From contig RDYW01000031.1 in assembly GCA_004293485.1 (NCBI GenBank), positions 1-64,000 of the forward strand: DNA of 64,000 nucleotides, in the 5' to 3' direction. Made by a program: the position numbers and the translations under genes. The notes below the pieces were generated by a model. The model did no database searches, was not told the DNA's origin, and saw only the letters and a list, made by a program, of their open reading frames with translations. The DNA comes from Sphingobacteriales bacterium. GTDB lineage: Bacteria > Bacteroidota > Bacteroidia > Sphingobacteriales > Sphingobacteriaceae. The stretch's first letter is position 1. Each line of letters begins with the position of its first letter. Shown piece by piece: positions 1 through 10,687 of the stretch.

Positions 1-1
1 A

Positions 2-91
2 TTAAATAACAGACCTGTAAGAAAATTTGGTTATCTAACTCCTAATGAAGTATTTTTACAGCTTAAGGTAAGTGTTGCACTTATCAGTTGA
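2..91 (+). mobile_element. IS30-family transposase, C-terminal end (gene truncated by window start)
   Basis: Frame 2 reads LNNRPVRKFGYLTPNEVFLQLKVSVALIS*, matching the typical IS30 transposase C-terminal motif LNNRPRK.L.F.TPNEVF. Confidence 0.8.
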
Positions 92-298
92 ACACAGCGA
101 TTTTTGAAATATCAAATTTATAACTTAACAGCTGAAGAAATCGCTCTCATTCAAAATACAAAATAAGCGATTCACGAACACAAAAAAACAAACAACAGTG
201 AGTAAATAAAAATTATCTAAAACAACTAAAATCAAAATATACAGCAATTTTAGCAGTAGCCAAAATGAAAAAGCAATAAATGCAATCGTTAATATAAA

Positions 299-3200
299 AT
301 GATACCCACGGGCAATTACCAAAACCTGATAAATAAGCTGGATGAGTTTATTAAAAAATACTACCTCAATAAAATTATTAGAGGTGCGGCCTGCCTTGTT
401 GCCTTATTTTTATTGGGATACCTTGCCATTATACTCGCCGAATATTATGGTTACTTTGGTGTAATTACCAAAAATATTGTGTTTTATGGCTTTGCCACAA
501 CTATACTTTTGGCGGCTTATTTTTGGCTGGCAAAGCCTATTTTAAAGTATATAAAAATTAGCAAAACCATTAATTACGAGCAAGCATCGGTAATTATTGG
601 GCAACATTTCCCTGATATTAAGGATAGGCTTTTAAATACATTACAACTTAACAATCAATTACATAACAAGGAAGATAACAGCTTATTAGAAGCCAGCATT
701 CATCAAAAAATTACTACCCTTAGTCCTTTTAAATTTGCCGATGCGGTTACGCTAAGCGAAAATAAAAAATATGCCAAATATGTTTTCCCGCCCCTTGTGG
801 TATTGCTTATCATTGCGCTGGTGGCTCCCAGTATTATTAAAGAGGGTACGTATAGGATAGTAAACCACAATCAAGCATTTGAAAAACCAGCACCTTTTAC
901 GTTTTCGGTAGAAAACAGCCAACTTAGTATAGCACAGGGTGATGATATAGCCTTAAAAATTAAAATTGAAGGAAAAACTGTACCTCAGGATGTGTATGTA
1001 GAAGATGGAACCAATAGCTTTAAAGCCGATAAAATAAACGCTTCAAAATTTACCCATCAGTTTCGTAACCTTCAAAACAGCAAAACCTTTCGCCTTTTTG
1101 CTTTAGGCTATTACTCTAAACCTTTCCATATTGTGGTAAACAAAAAACCCGCTATCAGCAGTTTTGCTATCGAGGTAAAATTTCCTTTATATACCCAAAA
1201 GCGCAACCAAACACTGCAAAACCCAGGCGATATACAAGTACCCGCAGGTACTGTGCTTACATGGAAAATTAAAACCGATAATAGCAATATATTAAACTTT
1301 ATTTGGGGTAAGCGAGGCAAAATTGCCCTTAAAAGCAATAACAATCAGTTTAGCTATACCCAGCGCATCGTATCAAATACCACCTATAGCTTGTTGCCAC
1401 AAAGCCCAACGGTAAGCAATGCCGATGCCCTCAGCTATACCATAACGTGTATAGCCGACCAATATCCTACCATTACTGTAACCGAAATACCCGACTCGCT
1501 TAACAATAAAGTCATTTATTTTAAAGGAAACGTAGGCGACGATTATGGTTTTACGCAGCTAACTTTTAATACCAAAATTAGTAAAAGCACCACCAAAGGA
1601 AATATAGGTTTGGTTAAAAAGATACGCCTTCCTGTAGCCAAAAACGCCGTACAAGATAATTTTTTTTACGCTTGGGAGCTGAGTAAAACAGGGGCACAGC
1701 CGGGCGACGAAATAGAATATTATTTCTCCATTACTGATAATGATGCCGTAAATGGCCCTAAAACCACTAAAAGCCCCATAATGGTTTTTAAATTTATGGA
1801 TAAAGATGCCGCCATAGCGCAGATAGAAAACACTACACAAGCCCTTAATAAAAAAATGCAAACAGCGGGTAAGCATGCCAAGCAAATACAGCAAGCCGCC
1901 CAAAAACTAAGCGAAGAGTTGTTAAGCAAAACCAGCATGGATGCTGATGATAAAAAGCAAGCCGAAGAGCTTATCGAAAAACAAAAACAACTGGAAAACT
2001 TATTGCGAGATATTGAAAAAACAGCGCAAAAAAATCTTATCGAACAAAAAAACACCAACCCCGATAACCGGGCATTGCTAGAAAAACAAAAACAAATTCA
2101 AAACCTTTTTGAAAACGTACTGGACGATAAAACCAAAAAACTATTAGAAAACCTACAAAAACTGATAGACCAAAACAATAAAAACCAGTTAAAAGATGGC
2201 TTGCAACAAATGAAAGCCGATAATAAGGCACTAGAAAAAGAATTTGACCGTATGCTGGAATTATACAAGCAGTTAGCCTTCGACCAAAAACTAGACAATA
2301 CAAAGCAAAAACTTCAAGAGCTTGCTAAAAAACAAGAGGAGCTGAGCAAACAAAATACACCTAACGAGCAGCTTAAAAACCAGCAGGATATAAATAAACA
2401 GTTTGATGAGGTAAAAAAAGATTTAAAAGACCTAGAACAAAAAAGCAAAGAAACCGAAAATAATGACTTTAAAAATCCCGAAAAGGAGCAAAAAGAAATT
2501 GAAAAGGAGATGGCTGGGGCCGAGGAAAGTTTGAAACAAAAGCAAGCAAAATCTGCCGCCAAGCAACAAAAAGAAGCTGCACAAAAAATGACGCAGCTAG
2601 CGCAAAAACTAAGCGAAATGCAAAGCGAAATGGAAAGCCAAGAAAGCAATATAAATGCCCAAGCATTGCGCCTGTTATTAAAAAACTTGCTTAAAGCATC
2701 GTTCGACCAAGAAAATCTATTGATGGCCACCCGAAAAACAGATGTAAACGATGCCCAATTTGTACAACTAGGCAAACGCCAAAAAAACATTGCTAGCAAC
2801 TTAAAAACCATACAAGATAGCTTGTATAGTTTAAGCAAGCGGGTACCGCAAATAAGTGCCACCGTAAACAAAGAAACGCAAAGCATTAATTATCAAATAA
2901 ATAAAACCCTAGAAAACATAACCGAACGCCTGCAAGCCGAAACCTTGCAAAGCCAGCAATACACACTTACGGCCATTAACAACTTGGCTTTAATGCTTAG
3001 CGATGCCCTACAACAATTGCAAAATGCTATGCAAACGGCAAAATCGGGCAAGGGGAAACCTAAGCCAGGTATGCAGCAGCTATCTAAAATGCAGGATGCA
3101 CTAAATAAAAATATGCAAAAAGCCAAACAACAAATGGAGCAACAGGGTGGGCTAAAGCCTGGGCAAAAACCCGGCGAGGGGCAAGGTGGGCAATCCAGCA

Positions 3201-3604
3201 AGGAGTTTTCGCAAATGGCACAGCAACAACAAATGATACGTGAAGCTATGGAAGAATTAAGTAAAAGTGGAAATAAAGCAGGCGGACTGCAAAAAATGGT
3301 AGAAGAGATGAAACAAACCGAAACCGACTTGGTGTATAAACGTATATCGCAGGAGGTAATGCTAAGGCAACAGCAAATACAAACCAAACTATTGGAAGCC
3401 GCAAAAGCCGAACGTGAAAAGGAGCAAGACACCCAAAAACAAAGTACCGCAGCCAAAGAATATGCCCCTAATTTTAACCTGCAATGGCAACAATTTCAGC
3501 AACAAAAAAACAACGATATCGAATATTATAAAACCATATCGCCTGCTTTAAATTATTTTTATAAAAGCAAAGTAGCCACGTATTACAAAAATTTAAAACC
3601 TTAA
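299..3604 (+). CDS. DUF4175 family protein (large membrane protein with long Q/K-rich coiled coil)
   Basis: 1101 aa ORF; N-terminal TM segments and long coiled-coil region, followed by ATPase and ybeY as often seen in Bacteroidota. Confidence 0.8.
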   Translation: MIPTGNYQNLINKLDEFIKKYYLNKIIRGAACLVALFLLGYLAIILAEYYGYFGVITKNIVFYGFATTILLAAYFWLAKPILKYIKISKTINYEQASVIIGQHFPDIKDRLLNTLQLNNQLHNKEDNSLLEASIHQKITTLSPFKFADAVTLSENKKYAKYVFPPLVVLLIIALVAPSIIKEGTYRIVNHNQAFEKPAPFTFSVENSQLSIAQGDDIALKIKIEGKTVPQDVYVEDGTNSFKADKINASKFTHQFRNLQNSKTFRLFALGYYSKPFHIVVNKKPAISSFAIEVKFPLYTQKRNQTLQNPGDIQVPAGTVLTWKIKTDNSNILNFIWGKRGKIALKSNNNQFSYTQRIVSNTTYSLLPQSPTVSNADALSYTITCIADQYPTITVTEIPDSLNNKVIYFKGNVGDDYGFTQLTFNTKISKSTTKGNIGLVKKIRLPVAKNAVQDNFFYAWELSKTGAQPGDEIEYYFSITDNDAVNGPKTTKSPIMVFKFMDKDAAIAQIENTTQALNKKMQTAGKHAKQIQQAAQKLSEELLSKTSMDADDKKQAEELIEKQKQLENLLRDIEKTAQKNLIEQKNTNPDNRALLEKQKQIQNLFENVLDDKTKKLLENLQKLIDQNNKNQLKDGLQQMKADNKALEKEFDRMLELYKQLAFDQKLDNTKQKLQELAKKQEELSKQNTPNEQLKNQQDINKQFDEVKKDLKDLEQKSKETENNDFKNPEKEQKEIEKEMAGAEESLKQKQAKSAAKQQKEAAQKMTQLAQKLSEMQSEMESQESNINAQALRLLLKNLLKASFDQENLLMATRKTDVNDAQFVQLGKRQKNIASNLKTIQDSLYSLSKRVPQISATVNKETQSINYQINKTLENITERLQAETLQSQQYTLTAINNLALMLSDALQQLQNAMQTAKSGKGKPKPGMQQLSKMQDALNKNMQKAKQQMEQQGGLKPGQKPGEGQGGQSSKEFSQMAQQQQMIREAMEELSKSGNKAGGLQKMVEEMKQTETDLVYKRISQEVMLRQQQIQTKLLEAAKAEREKEQDTQKQSTAAKEYAPNFNLQWQQFQQQKNNDIEYYKTISPALNYFYKSKVATYYKNLKP

Positions 3605-3608
3605 TTTT

Positions 3609-4031
3609 ATGCTGGTAGCTATTAAAAAAGAGACTCACCATCTTCAACTTGCTTCAAAGCCCGAAAGCATTGTGGTGCTAGATAACTGGATTAATCAATT
3701 GGTAGCGAGCCACCTAATAAACGAAACATTACACGCCAATATAAGTACCGCACTAAACGAAGCCCTAACAAATGCCATACACCATGGCAATAAACTAAGC
3801 GCAGATAAAACCGTAAATATTTGGGTAAAAATTACCGAAAATAATACCCTATCATTTACAGTAAGCGATGAAGGAAATGGGTTTAATTACCGCACTTTAC
3901 CACAACCCATAAGCCCCGAAAATATCGAAAAATTAACAGGCCGAGGAGTTTTTATCATGCAGCAGCTAGCCCACCAGTGTACGTTTAATGCTCAAGGAAA
4001 CTCAGTGGAATTACATTTTTTATTAGCTTAA
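3609..4031 (+). CDS. ATP-binding protein, RsbW-like anti-sigma factor / HATPase
   Basis: 140 aa; motifs NEALTNAIHHGN and DEGNGFNY, GRGVFIMQQL typical of HATPase_c_2. Confidence 0.85.
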   Translation: MLVAIKKETHHLQLASKPESIVVLDNWINQLVASHLINETLHANISTALNEALTNAIHHGNKLSADKTVNIWVKITENNTLSFTVSDEGNGFNYRTLPQPISPENIEKLTGRGVFIMQQLAHQCTFNAQGNSVELHFLLA

Positions 4032-4072
4032 ATTTAGGCGTTTAAATTCTCAACAACGAAAAAAAATTACCC

Positions 4073-4498
4073 ATGAAAAAGCTCCCCATTTTTTTTTACC
4101 AACAAGAGGTAAGCTATACTTTAAAACATAAAAACAAGCTTCGCCAATGGATAAACCAAACCATATTGCATGAAAAACACCAACTCGAAAGCCTAAATTT
4201 TATTTTTTGTAGCGATAACTATTTACTTACCTTAAACCGCCAATACCTACACCACAATACCTACACCGATATTATTACCTTTGATAACTCCGAAACATCA
4301 GGCTTAATTATAGGCGATATTTTTATCAGCATAGATAGAATTAAAGAAAATGCCAAAACTTTTAATTCCTCGTTTACCAACGAACTTCACCGTGTAATGA
4401 TACATGGCACTTTGCACCTTTTAGGGTATAAGGATAAATCGGCGAAAGCCAAAAAATTAATGACCCAAAAGGAGGATGAATACTTGAGGGAGCGGTAG
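4073..4498 (+). CDS. ybeY: rRNA maturation RNase YbeY
   Basis: 141 aa; HGTLHLLGYKD zinc-binding motif and TDIITFD. Confidence 0.92.
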   Translation: MKKLPIFFYQQEVSYTLKHKNKLRQWINQTILHEKHQLESLNFIFCSDNYLLTLNRQYLHHNTYTDIITFDNSETSGLIIGDIFISIDRIKENAKTFNSSFTNELHRVMIHGTLHLLGYKDKSAKAKKLMTQKEDEYLRER

Positions 4499-4579
4499 GT
4501 AAGCAATGTTTGTATTACAGCTTATGCAGTATGCTATTTTATTGTAAAGTATAAAATACCGTTGCAAAATTGGTTTATA

Positions 4580-5527
4580 TTATTTTGTACCACGCTCTAA
4601 TCTATCGTTTATAGTACACCCTAAGCCATCATTGGGCATACGTTCGGCTATTATCACATCTAAACCGCAATTATCTAAACGGTGTAAAGCGGCATATAAA
4701 TTACTGGCCGCTTGGGTTAAATTACCATTGGCCGACAGCACCTCTTGGTGGGCAATTGAGTAGCCTTTGTAGTTTTTAAAAAGTAACAAACCAATTTTTA
4801 AATCGCTATACTTACCTATGCTATCGCTTATATTATTACTAAGTATAAGTTTAGTGCGTGGTGCATAATGCTTGCTTAGCATACCAGGTGCTTGGGGTGC
4901 AGCATTATCAAGTGTTTTGGTTTCAAGTATACCTATTACAGCTTCAATAGCCTCTTGGGCAATGGCGCCTAAGCGGTATATTATGGCTTTACCGCTTTCG
5001 AAACCTACGATGGTAGATTCTACACCACTTTGGCATATCCCACCATCCAAAACTAAAGGGCAATGGGTTTTAAAACTGGCTAAAACATGTGCTGCACTAG
5101 TGGGGCTTAATTGCCCAAAAAGGTTGGCACTTGGGGCTGCTAAAGGGTAATCTAGTTGGTTTAGTAGGGCTAAGGCAATAGGATGATTGGGTATGCGAAC
5201 CGCTACTGTATTTTTACCGCCGGTAACCAATAGTGGGATATTTTTGTTTTTATCTAGTACTAAAGTAAGTGGACCCGGCCAAAAAACATTGGCTAATTTA
5301 TATGCAACTTCGGGTATGTTTACAGCTACTTCATCAAGCTTTTGTAGCGATGAAATATGTACAATTAAAGGGTTGTAAAATGGCCTTTGTTTGGTTTCAA
5401 AAATATTTTTTATGGCAGTTTTACTATAAATATTGCCTGCCAAGCCATACACCGTTTCGGTAGGTATGGCTACAATGCCTTGGCTGTTTAGCACTTGTAT
5501 AGCTTTATGTATATGAGGTGTTATCAA
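4580..5527 (-). CDS. L-threonylcarbamoyladenylate synthase (Sua5/YrdC type with C-terminal Sua5 domain)
   Basis: 315 aa; GIVAIPTETVYGLAGN, KQRPFYNPLIVH, SANLFGQLSPTSA, PGMLSKHYAP. Confidence 0.93.
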   Translation of the reverse strand: MITPHIHKAIQVLNSQGIVAIPTETVYGLAGNIYSKTAIKNIFETKQRPFYNPLIVHISSLQKLDEVAVNIPEVAYKLANVFWPGPLTLVLDKNKNIPLLVTGGKNTVAVRIPNHPIALALLNQLDYPLAAPSANLFGQLSPTSAAHVLASFKTHCPLVLDGGICQSGVESTIVGFESGKAIIYRLGAIAQEAIEAVIGILETKTLDNAAPQAPGMLSKHYAPRTKLILSNNISDSIGKYSDLKIGLLLFKNYKGYSIAHQEVLSANGNLTQAASNLYAALHRLDNCGLDVIIAERMPNDGLGCTINDRLERGTK

Positions 5528-5572
5528 ACGGAATAATTATTTAATAAGGCTGTATTTTGGGCTAAGTAACAA

Positions 5573-6361
5573 TTAATAGCTATGGTGTTGGCGCCGGGTT
5601 TCGGTTTTTTTATTTTTATACCAAGTCATCATTTCATGTTTAATGGTGTTTTCATTCGTGGTATTATTAAGCAATTGCTTATAGGGCATGTGTTTAATGT
5701 TCATACAATATTGTACCATTACCCAATAATTAAAATATTCTGCTGGTGCAATTGAATTATCTTGTAAGGTAATTCCCCAAGATTTAAAATTATTTTCATT
5801 TAAATAGTGTAAATTATTGTAAACATCTTTTTGGTTTGGTTCTTGCCTTGCAACATATTCTGCATAGCCTTCCCATTTCCAATTATCAATTGCAGCAATT
5901 GGGTTTGAGTGCCAAAACCCTAAATTGTTAAATTGCAAACAATGTGTGATTTCGTGAGCTAACAACTGCGTTAAGTTCCAGTTATAACCATTAATTTCCA
6001 CTGTATTATTGTGGCAGTTCATCTTGCCTAGTAAAACCACTTTATTGTAAAATCCAAAAGCAAACCCTTGCCCTGCAATACCAGATACAATGCTTGGGTA
6101 TACCGAACCTTCGTTTAAGCAAATATCTAGCTTAATATCATGTCGATATAATTCACTTGTTTTCAATAATTCGGTGGCTTTGTTAACATATGAAATTAAT
6201 AAAGGGTTTAGTTTAGAGTGATGATAAATTGTGAAATTTTTATAGGTGGTTTTATTAGCATATACAAATGCTGGATTTAAAATAATTACAAATAAAAGTG
6301 TTGAAATAAATAAACCGGTTACTGTTAGCCTAAAAGCCCATTTTTTAATGTTTCGTTTCAT
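5573..6361 (-). CDS. putative membrane-anchored HExxH zinc metallopeptidase-like protein
   Basis: 262 aa; N-terminal hydrophobic segment and LLAHEITHCLQF motif. Confidence 0.6.
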   Translation of the reverse strand: MKRNIKKWAFRLTVTGLFISTLLFVIILNPAFVYANKTTYKNFTIYHHSKLNPLLISYVNKATELLKTSELYRHDIKLDICLNEGSVYPSIVSGIAGQGFAFGFYNKVVLLGKMNCHNNTVEINGYNWNLTQLLAHEITHCLQFNNLGFWHSNPIAAIDNWKWEGYAEYVARQEPNQKDVYNNLHYLNENNFKSWGITLQDNSIAPAEYFNYWVMVQYCMNIKHMPYKQLLNNTTNENTIKHEMMTWYKNKKTETRRQHHSY

Positions 6362-6447
6362 TTTTAAGAAGTTGTGTATGTTTTGAGTTCAAAAAAATTT
6401 ACCTTTAATACCTACTTACACAAACAAGGTAAATAATAAAACCATCT

Positions 6448-8379
6448 TTACCCTACCAAGCTATTGGTAACACGGGGTTTTACCAATGATTTTACTGCAT
6501 TTTGTATGGCTTTGGCATCGTAGCCACATTCGTTCCATAATTCGGCTGGTTCGCCATGTTCTATTACGGCATCGGGTATGCCCAATCTTTTTACCTGTGC
6601 GGTGTAGTTGTTATCTACCATAAATTCGATAATTGCGGCACCTATACCACCTTGTAGGCAGCCATCTTCAACGGTAATGATACTTTTAAATTGGGTAAAA
6701 ATATGATGTAAAGTTTTTTCGTCCAATGGTTTTGCAAACCGCATATCGTAATGCGCTGGGTGGTAGCCTTCGGTGTTTAACTCTTGGCAGGCTTTTACGG
6801 CTTCGTTACCTATATGGCCTAATGATAGTATAGCTACATCTTCACCATCGCATATTTTACGGGCAGTACCTATTTCTATGGTTTTAAATGGCCGTTGCCA
6901 ATCAACCAATACGCCGTTACCACGTGGGTATCTTATCGAAAACGGGCCATGTAATGGTTCCAGCTGTGCGGTGTACATTAAGTTGCGCAGTTCTTCTTCG
7001 TTCATAGGGGCACTTACAATCATATTGGGTATGCACCTAAAAAAAGCAATATCATAAGCGCCATGGTGTGTAGGGCCATCGGCACCAGCCATACCAGCCC
7101 TATCAAGGCAAAAAATAACGGGTAGTTTTTGCAAGGCTACATCGTGTATTACTTGGTCGTAAGCCCTTTGCATAAAGGTTGAGTAGATATTGCAAAAAGG
7201 TACCATGCCCTGTGTGGCCAGCCCTGCCGAAAACGTAACAGCATGTTGCTCGGCTATGCCTACATCAAAAGCTCGTTTTGGCATTGCTTTCATCATTATA
7301 TTTAACGAACAGCCCGATGGCATGGCGGGTGTTATGCCTACAATTTTGGGATTTAGTTCGGCAAGCTCAACCATGGTATGGCCAAATACATCTTGGTATT
7401 TGGGCGGTTGCGGTTTTAAGTGAGATGATTTTTTTATCTCGCCCGTAATTTTATCAAACAAGCCTGGGGCATGCCATTTGGTTTGGTCTTTCTCCGCCAA
7501 AGCGTAACCCTTACCTTTTACAGTTACACAATGCAATATTTTGGGGCCGGGTATATGCTTTAAATCGTTGATAACTTTTACCAAATGCGCTACATCATGC
7601 CCATCAATGGGGCCAAAGTATCTAAACTTTAACGACTCGAATAAGTTGCTTTTTTTAAGCAAGGTACCCTTTATACTTTTTTCTATTTTTTTTACCATCT
7701 CGTGGGCATTAGGGCCCAGTTCAGATATTTTGCTTAACACCGCCGAAACATCATCCCGGAAACGGTTATAAGATTTGCTGGTAGTAATATCGGTTAAATA
7801 TTCTTTTAACGCCCCCACATTAGGGTCGATGGACATGCAGTTATCGTTCAGTATTACAAGCAGGTTAGAGTTTTCGATGCCAGCATGGTTTAATGCCTCA
7901 AAGGCCAAGCCCGCCGTCATGGCACCATCGCCTATTACGGCTACATGTTGCCTATCGGTTTCGCCTTTTAATTGCGAAGCCACAGCCATGCCCAATGCCG
8001 CTGATATTGATGTAGATGAGTGCCCCACCCCAAAGGTATCGTACTCGCTTTCGCTACGTTTGGGGAAACCGCTTAATCCTTTATATATACGATTGGTATG
8101 AAAATTTTTTCTACGCCCTGTAAGTATTTTATGGCCGTAAGCTTGGTGGCCTACATCCCAAATAAGCTGGTCGTAAGGCGTATTTAAAATATAATGCAAG
8201 GCTACCGTAAGTTCTACCACGCCTAAGCTAGCACCAAAATGACCGCCATTAACCGATACCACATCGATAATGTATTGCCTTAATTCATTGCAAACAGCTT
8301 TTAATTCTTCGGGTTTAAATTTTTTTAAATCGGAAGGATAAAAAATTTCAGACAATAACTTACCCGCTTGTACTTCCAT
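6448..8379 (-). CDS. dxs: 1-deoxy-D-xylulose-5-phosphate synthase
   Basis: 643 aa; VGHQAYGHKILTGRR, GDGAMTAGLAFEALNHAG, DRAGMAGADGPTHHGAYD. Confidence 0.96.
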   Translation of the reverse strand: MEVQAGKLLSEIFYPSDLKKFKPEELKAVCNELRQYIIDVVSVNGGHFGASLGVVELTVALHYILNTPYDQLIWDVGHQAYGHKILTGRRKNFHTNRIYKGLSGFPKRSESEYDTFGVGHSSTSISAALGMAVASQLKGETDRQHVAVIGDGAMTAGLAFEALNHAGIENSNLLVILNDNCMSIDPNVGALKEYLTDITTSKSYNRFRDDVSAVLSKISELGPNAHEMVKKIEKSIKGTLLKKSNLFESLKFRYFGPIDGHDVAHLVKVINDLKHIPGPKILHCVTVKGKGYALAEKDQTKWHAPGLFDKITGEIKKSSHLKPQPPKYQDVFGHTMVELAELNPKIVGITPAMPSGCSLNIMMKAMPKRAFDVGIAEQHAVTFSAGLATQGMVPFCNIYSTFMQRAYDQVIHDVALQKLPVIFCLDRAGMAGADGPTHHGAYDIAFFRCIPNMIVSAPMNEEELRNLMYTAQLEPLHGPFSIRYPRGNGVLVDWQRPFKTIEIGTARKICDGEDVAILSLGHIGNEAVKACQELNTEGYHPAHYDMRFAKPLDEKTLHHIFTQFKSIITVEDGCLQGGIGAAIIEFMVDNNYTAQVKRLGIPDAVIEHGEPAELWNECGYDAKAIQNAVKSLVKPRVTNSLVG

Positions 8380-8611
8380 TACATTCTTTGTTGATAATCT
8401 CGCAAATTAAACATTTCTTATTAAAACTAATTATACAATTTAATAATGTATTTTGTTTTATTGTTTTTTAAACCCTATTTGCGCTTTAAAAAAGAGATTA
8501 TATTAATGTTTATAGCCGGCATAAAACTATCGCCATTAAAATTTTATTTACTCCTTTGCGCTATATAATTTGGTATATGTATATTCGCAAGCTATTTTTA
8601 AATAATAAACC

Positions 8612-10396
8612 ATGCACCGAACCCATACTTGTGGCCAATTAAACATTAACCACCTTAACCAAAATGTTACCCTAAGTGGCTGGGTACAAAAATCACGCGA
8701 TTTGGGTGGTACTACTTTTATTGATATGCGAGACCGTTATGGCATTACACAATTGGTAATTAACTCCGATGATGAGGAAACCTTGAGGGCAAAAGCCCGT
8801 GAGCTAGGCCGAGAGTTTGTAATAAAAGTTACCGGCCAGGTGGTTGAACGCTCGAACAAAAACCCCAAAATAAGTACTGGCGATATAGAAATTAGGGTTT
8901 TTAGTTTAGATATTTTAAACCAAGCAAAATTGCCACCTTTTATGATTGAGGACGAAACCGACGGAGGCGAAGAGCTACGTATGAAATACCGCTACCTCGA
9001 TTTACGCCGCAACCCTGTACGCAACAACCTTATTTTGCGCCATAAAATGGCCCAAGAAATCAGAAAATATTTAGATTTACAAAATTTTTTAGAAGTAGAA
9101 ACGCCTGTACTTATAAAATCTACACCCGAAGGAGCCCGAGATTTTGTGGTACCTAGCCGAATGAACGCCGGCGAATTTTACGCTTTACCACAATCGCCAC
9201 AAACATTTAAACAATTGCTGATGGTATCTGGTTTCGACCGATATTTCCAAATTGTAAAATGTTTTAGAGATGAAGATTTACGGGCCGACCGCCAGCCCGA
9301 ATTTACGCAAATAGATTGCGAAATGGCTTTTATTGAGCAAGAAGATATTTTAAATGTGTTTGAAGGCTTAACCCGCCATATATTTAAAACAATAAAAGGG
9401 TTAGAGTTTGAGGCTTTTCCAAGGATGCTTTACGCAGATGCGATGCGTTTATACGGCTCCGATAAGCCTGATATACGTTTTGATATGCAATTTGTGGAGC
9501 TAAAAAACGCCACTTTACCAGAAAATGAAGCCCCTCTCCTTTGGATAAGCGGGGGTGAGGCTGGATTTCCGGTTTTTGATAATGCCGAAATGGTGGTAGG
9601 CATAAATGCCAAGGCTTGTGCACATTACACCCGCAAGCAGCTAGATGAACTTACCGATTTTGTAAAACGCCAGCAAATAGGTGCCACAGGCTTAATTTAT
9701 ATGCGCCATAACGATGATGGAAGTTTAAAATCGTCGGTTGATAAATTTTATACCGAAGAGGATTTAAAAAAATGGGCGTTAGCATTTAATAGCCAACCCG
9801 GCGATTTATTGTTGATAATGGCTGGGGCCAAAGATAAAGTACGCAAACAATTAAGCGAACTTCGCTTAGAAATGGGCAACCGCCAGGGCCTGCGAGATAA
9901 AAATAAATTTGCCCCGCTGTGGGTAATAGATTTTCCGTTGTTAGAGTGGGACGAAGAAAGCGAACGCTACCACGCTATGCACCACCCTTTTACATCGCCT
10001 AAGCCCGAAGATATTGTTATGCTAGATACCCACCCTGGCGAAGTGCGGGCAAATGCCTACGATTTAGTAATAAACGGTACCGAAATAGGCGGTGGTTCTA
10101 TCCGTATTCACGATAAAACGCTACAATCGTTAATGTTTAAACACTTGGGCTTTACGCCCGAAGAAGCGCAAAAACAATTTGGATTTTTACTTGAAGCCTT
10201 CGAATATGGCGCACCACCACATGGCGGTATTGCTTTTGGTTTTGATAGGTTGGTATCTGTTTTTGCAGGTTTAGATTCTATTCGTGATGTTATCGCATTT
10301 CCTAAAAACAACTCGGGGCGAGATGTGATGATAGATTCGCCATCAACTATTGATGAAAAACAAATGAAAGAATTGAGTATAAAAACAATGTTGTAA
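8612..10396 (+). CDS. aspS: aspartate--tRNA ligase
   Basis: 594 aa; [84 protein letters not shown]. Confidence 0.96.
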   Translation: MHRTHTCGQLNINHLNQNVTLSGWVQKSRDLGGTTFIDMRDRYGITQLVINSDDEETLRAKARELGREFVIKVTGQVVERSNKNPKISTGDIEIRVFSLDILNQAKLPPFMIEDETDGGEELRMKYRYLDLRRNPVRNNLILRHKMAQEIRKYLDLQNFLEVETPVLIKSTPEGARDFVVPSRMNAGEFYALPQSPQTFKQLLMVSGFDRYFQIVKCFRDEDLRADRQPEFTQIDCEMAFIEQEDILNVFEGLTRHIFKTIKGLEFEAFPRMLYADAMRLYGSDKPDIRFDMQFVELKNATLPENEAPLLWISGGEAGFPVFDNAEMVVGINAKACAHYTRKQLDELTDFVKRQQIGATGLIYMRHNDDGSLKSSVDKFYTEEDLKKWALAFNSQPGDLLLIMAGAKDKVRKQLSELRLEMGNRQGLRDKNKFAPLWVIDFPLLEWDEESERYHAMHHPFTSPKPEDIVMLDTHPGEVRANAYDLVINGTEIGGGSIRIHDKTLQSLMFKHLGFTPEEAQKQFGFLLEAFEYGAPPHGGIAFGFDRLVSVFAGLDSIRDVIAFPKNNSGRDVMIDSPSTIDEKQMKELSIKTML

Positions 10397-10687
10397 TTTT
10401 TTATTTTGTCGTATTATGAGCTTCCGCTTATACGCAATAGGGCATTAACCACATGCGGGTAACCAATAACAGCTTTAAGTAAAGCATTAGGCAAAATCAA
10501 AAGTAAGTAGAGCTTAACAATAACATTACTTACCCACAAAATAGTGTATTTGATATTAATAAAAATAAAGCGGAAGTAAAATATTAAAACGTGGTTGGGC
10601 TTATAAATAAAAATATCTTAAATAGTAAAAAACCCATTTGTAATTTACTATAAAAATTAGCAATTTAGCAAAAATTTTAGTATTCCT

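Noticed and set aside
2314-2886. 190 aa minus-strand ORF (also 2893-3456, 1720-2058, 2037-2303)
   Set aside because: Antisense to the well-supported DUF4175 gene; Cys/Ser/Phe-rich composition is an artefact of the K/Q-rich sense strand
9384-9623. 79 aa minus-strand ORF ([11 protein letters not shown])
   Set aside because: Antisense to aspS; the peptide is the usual spurious translation of a palindromic repeat, reported instead as the aspS insertion
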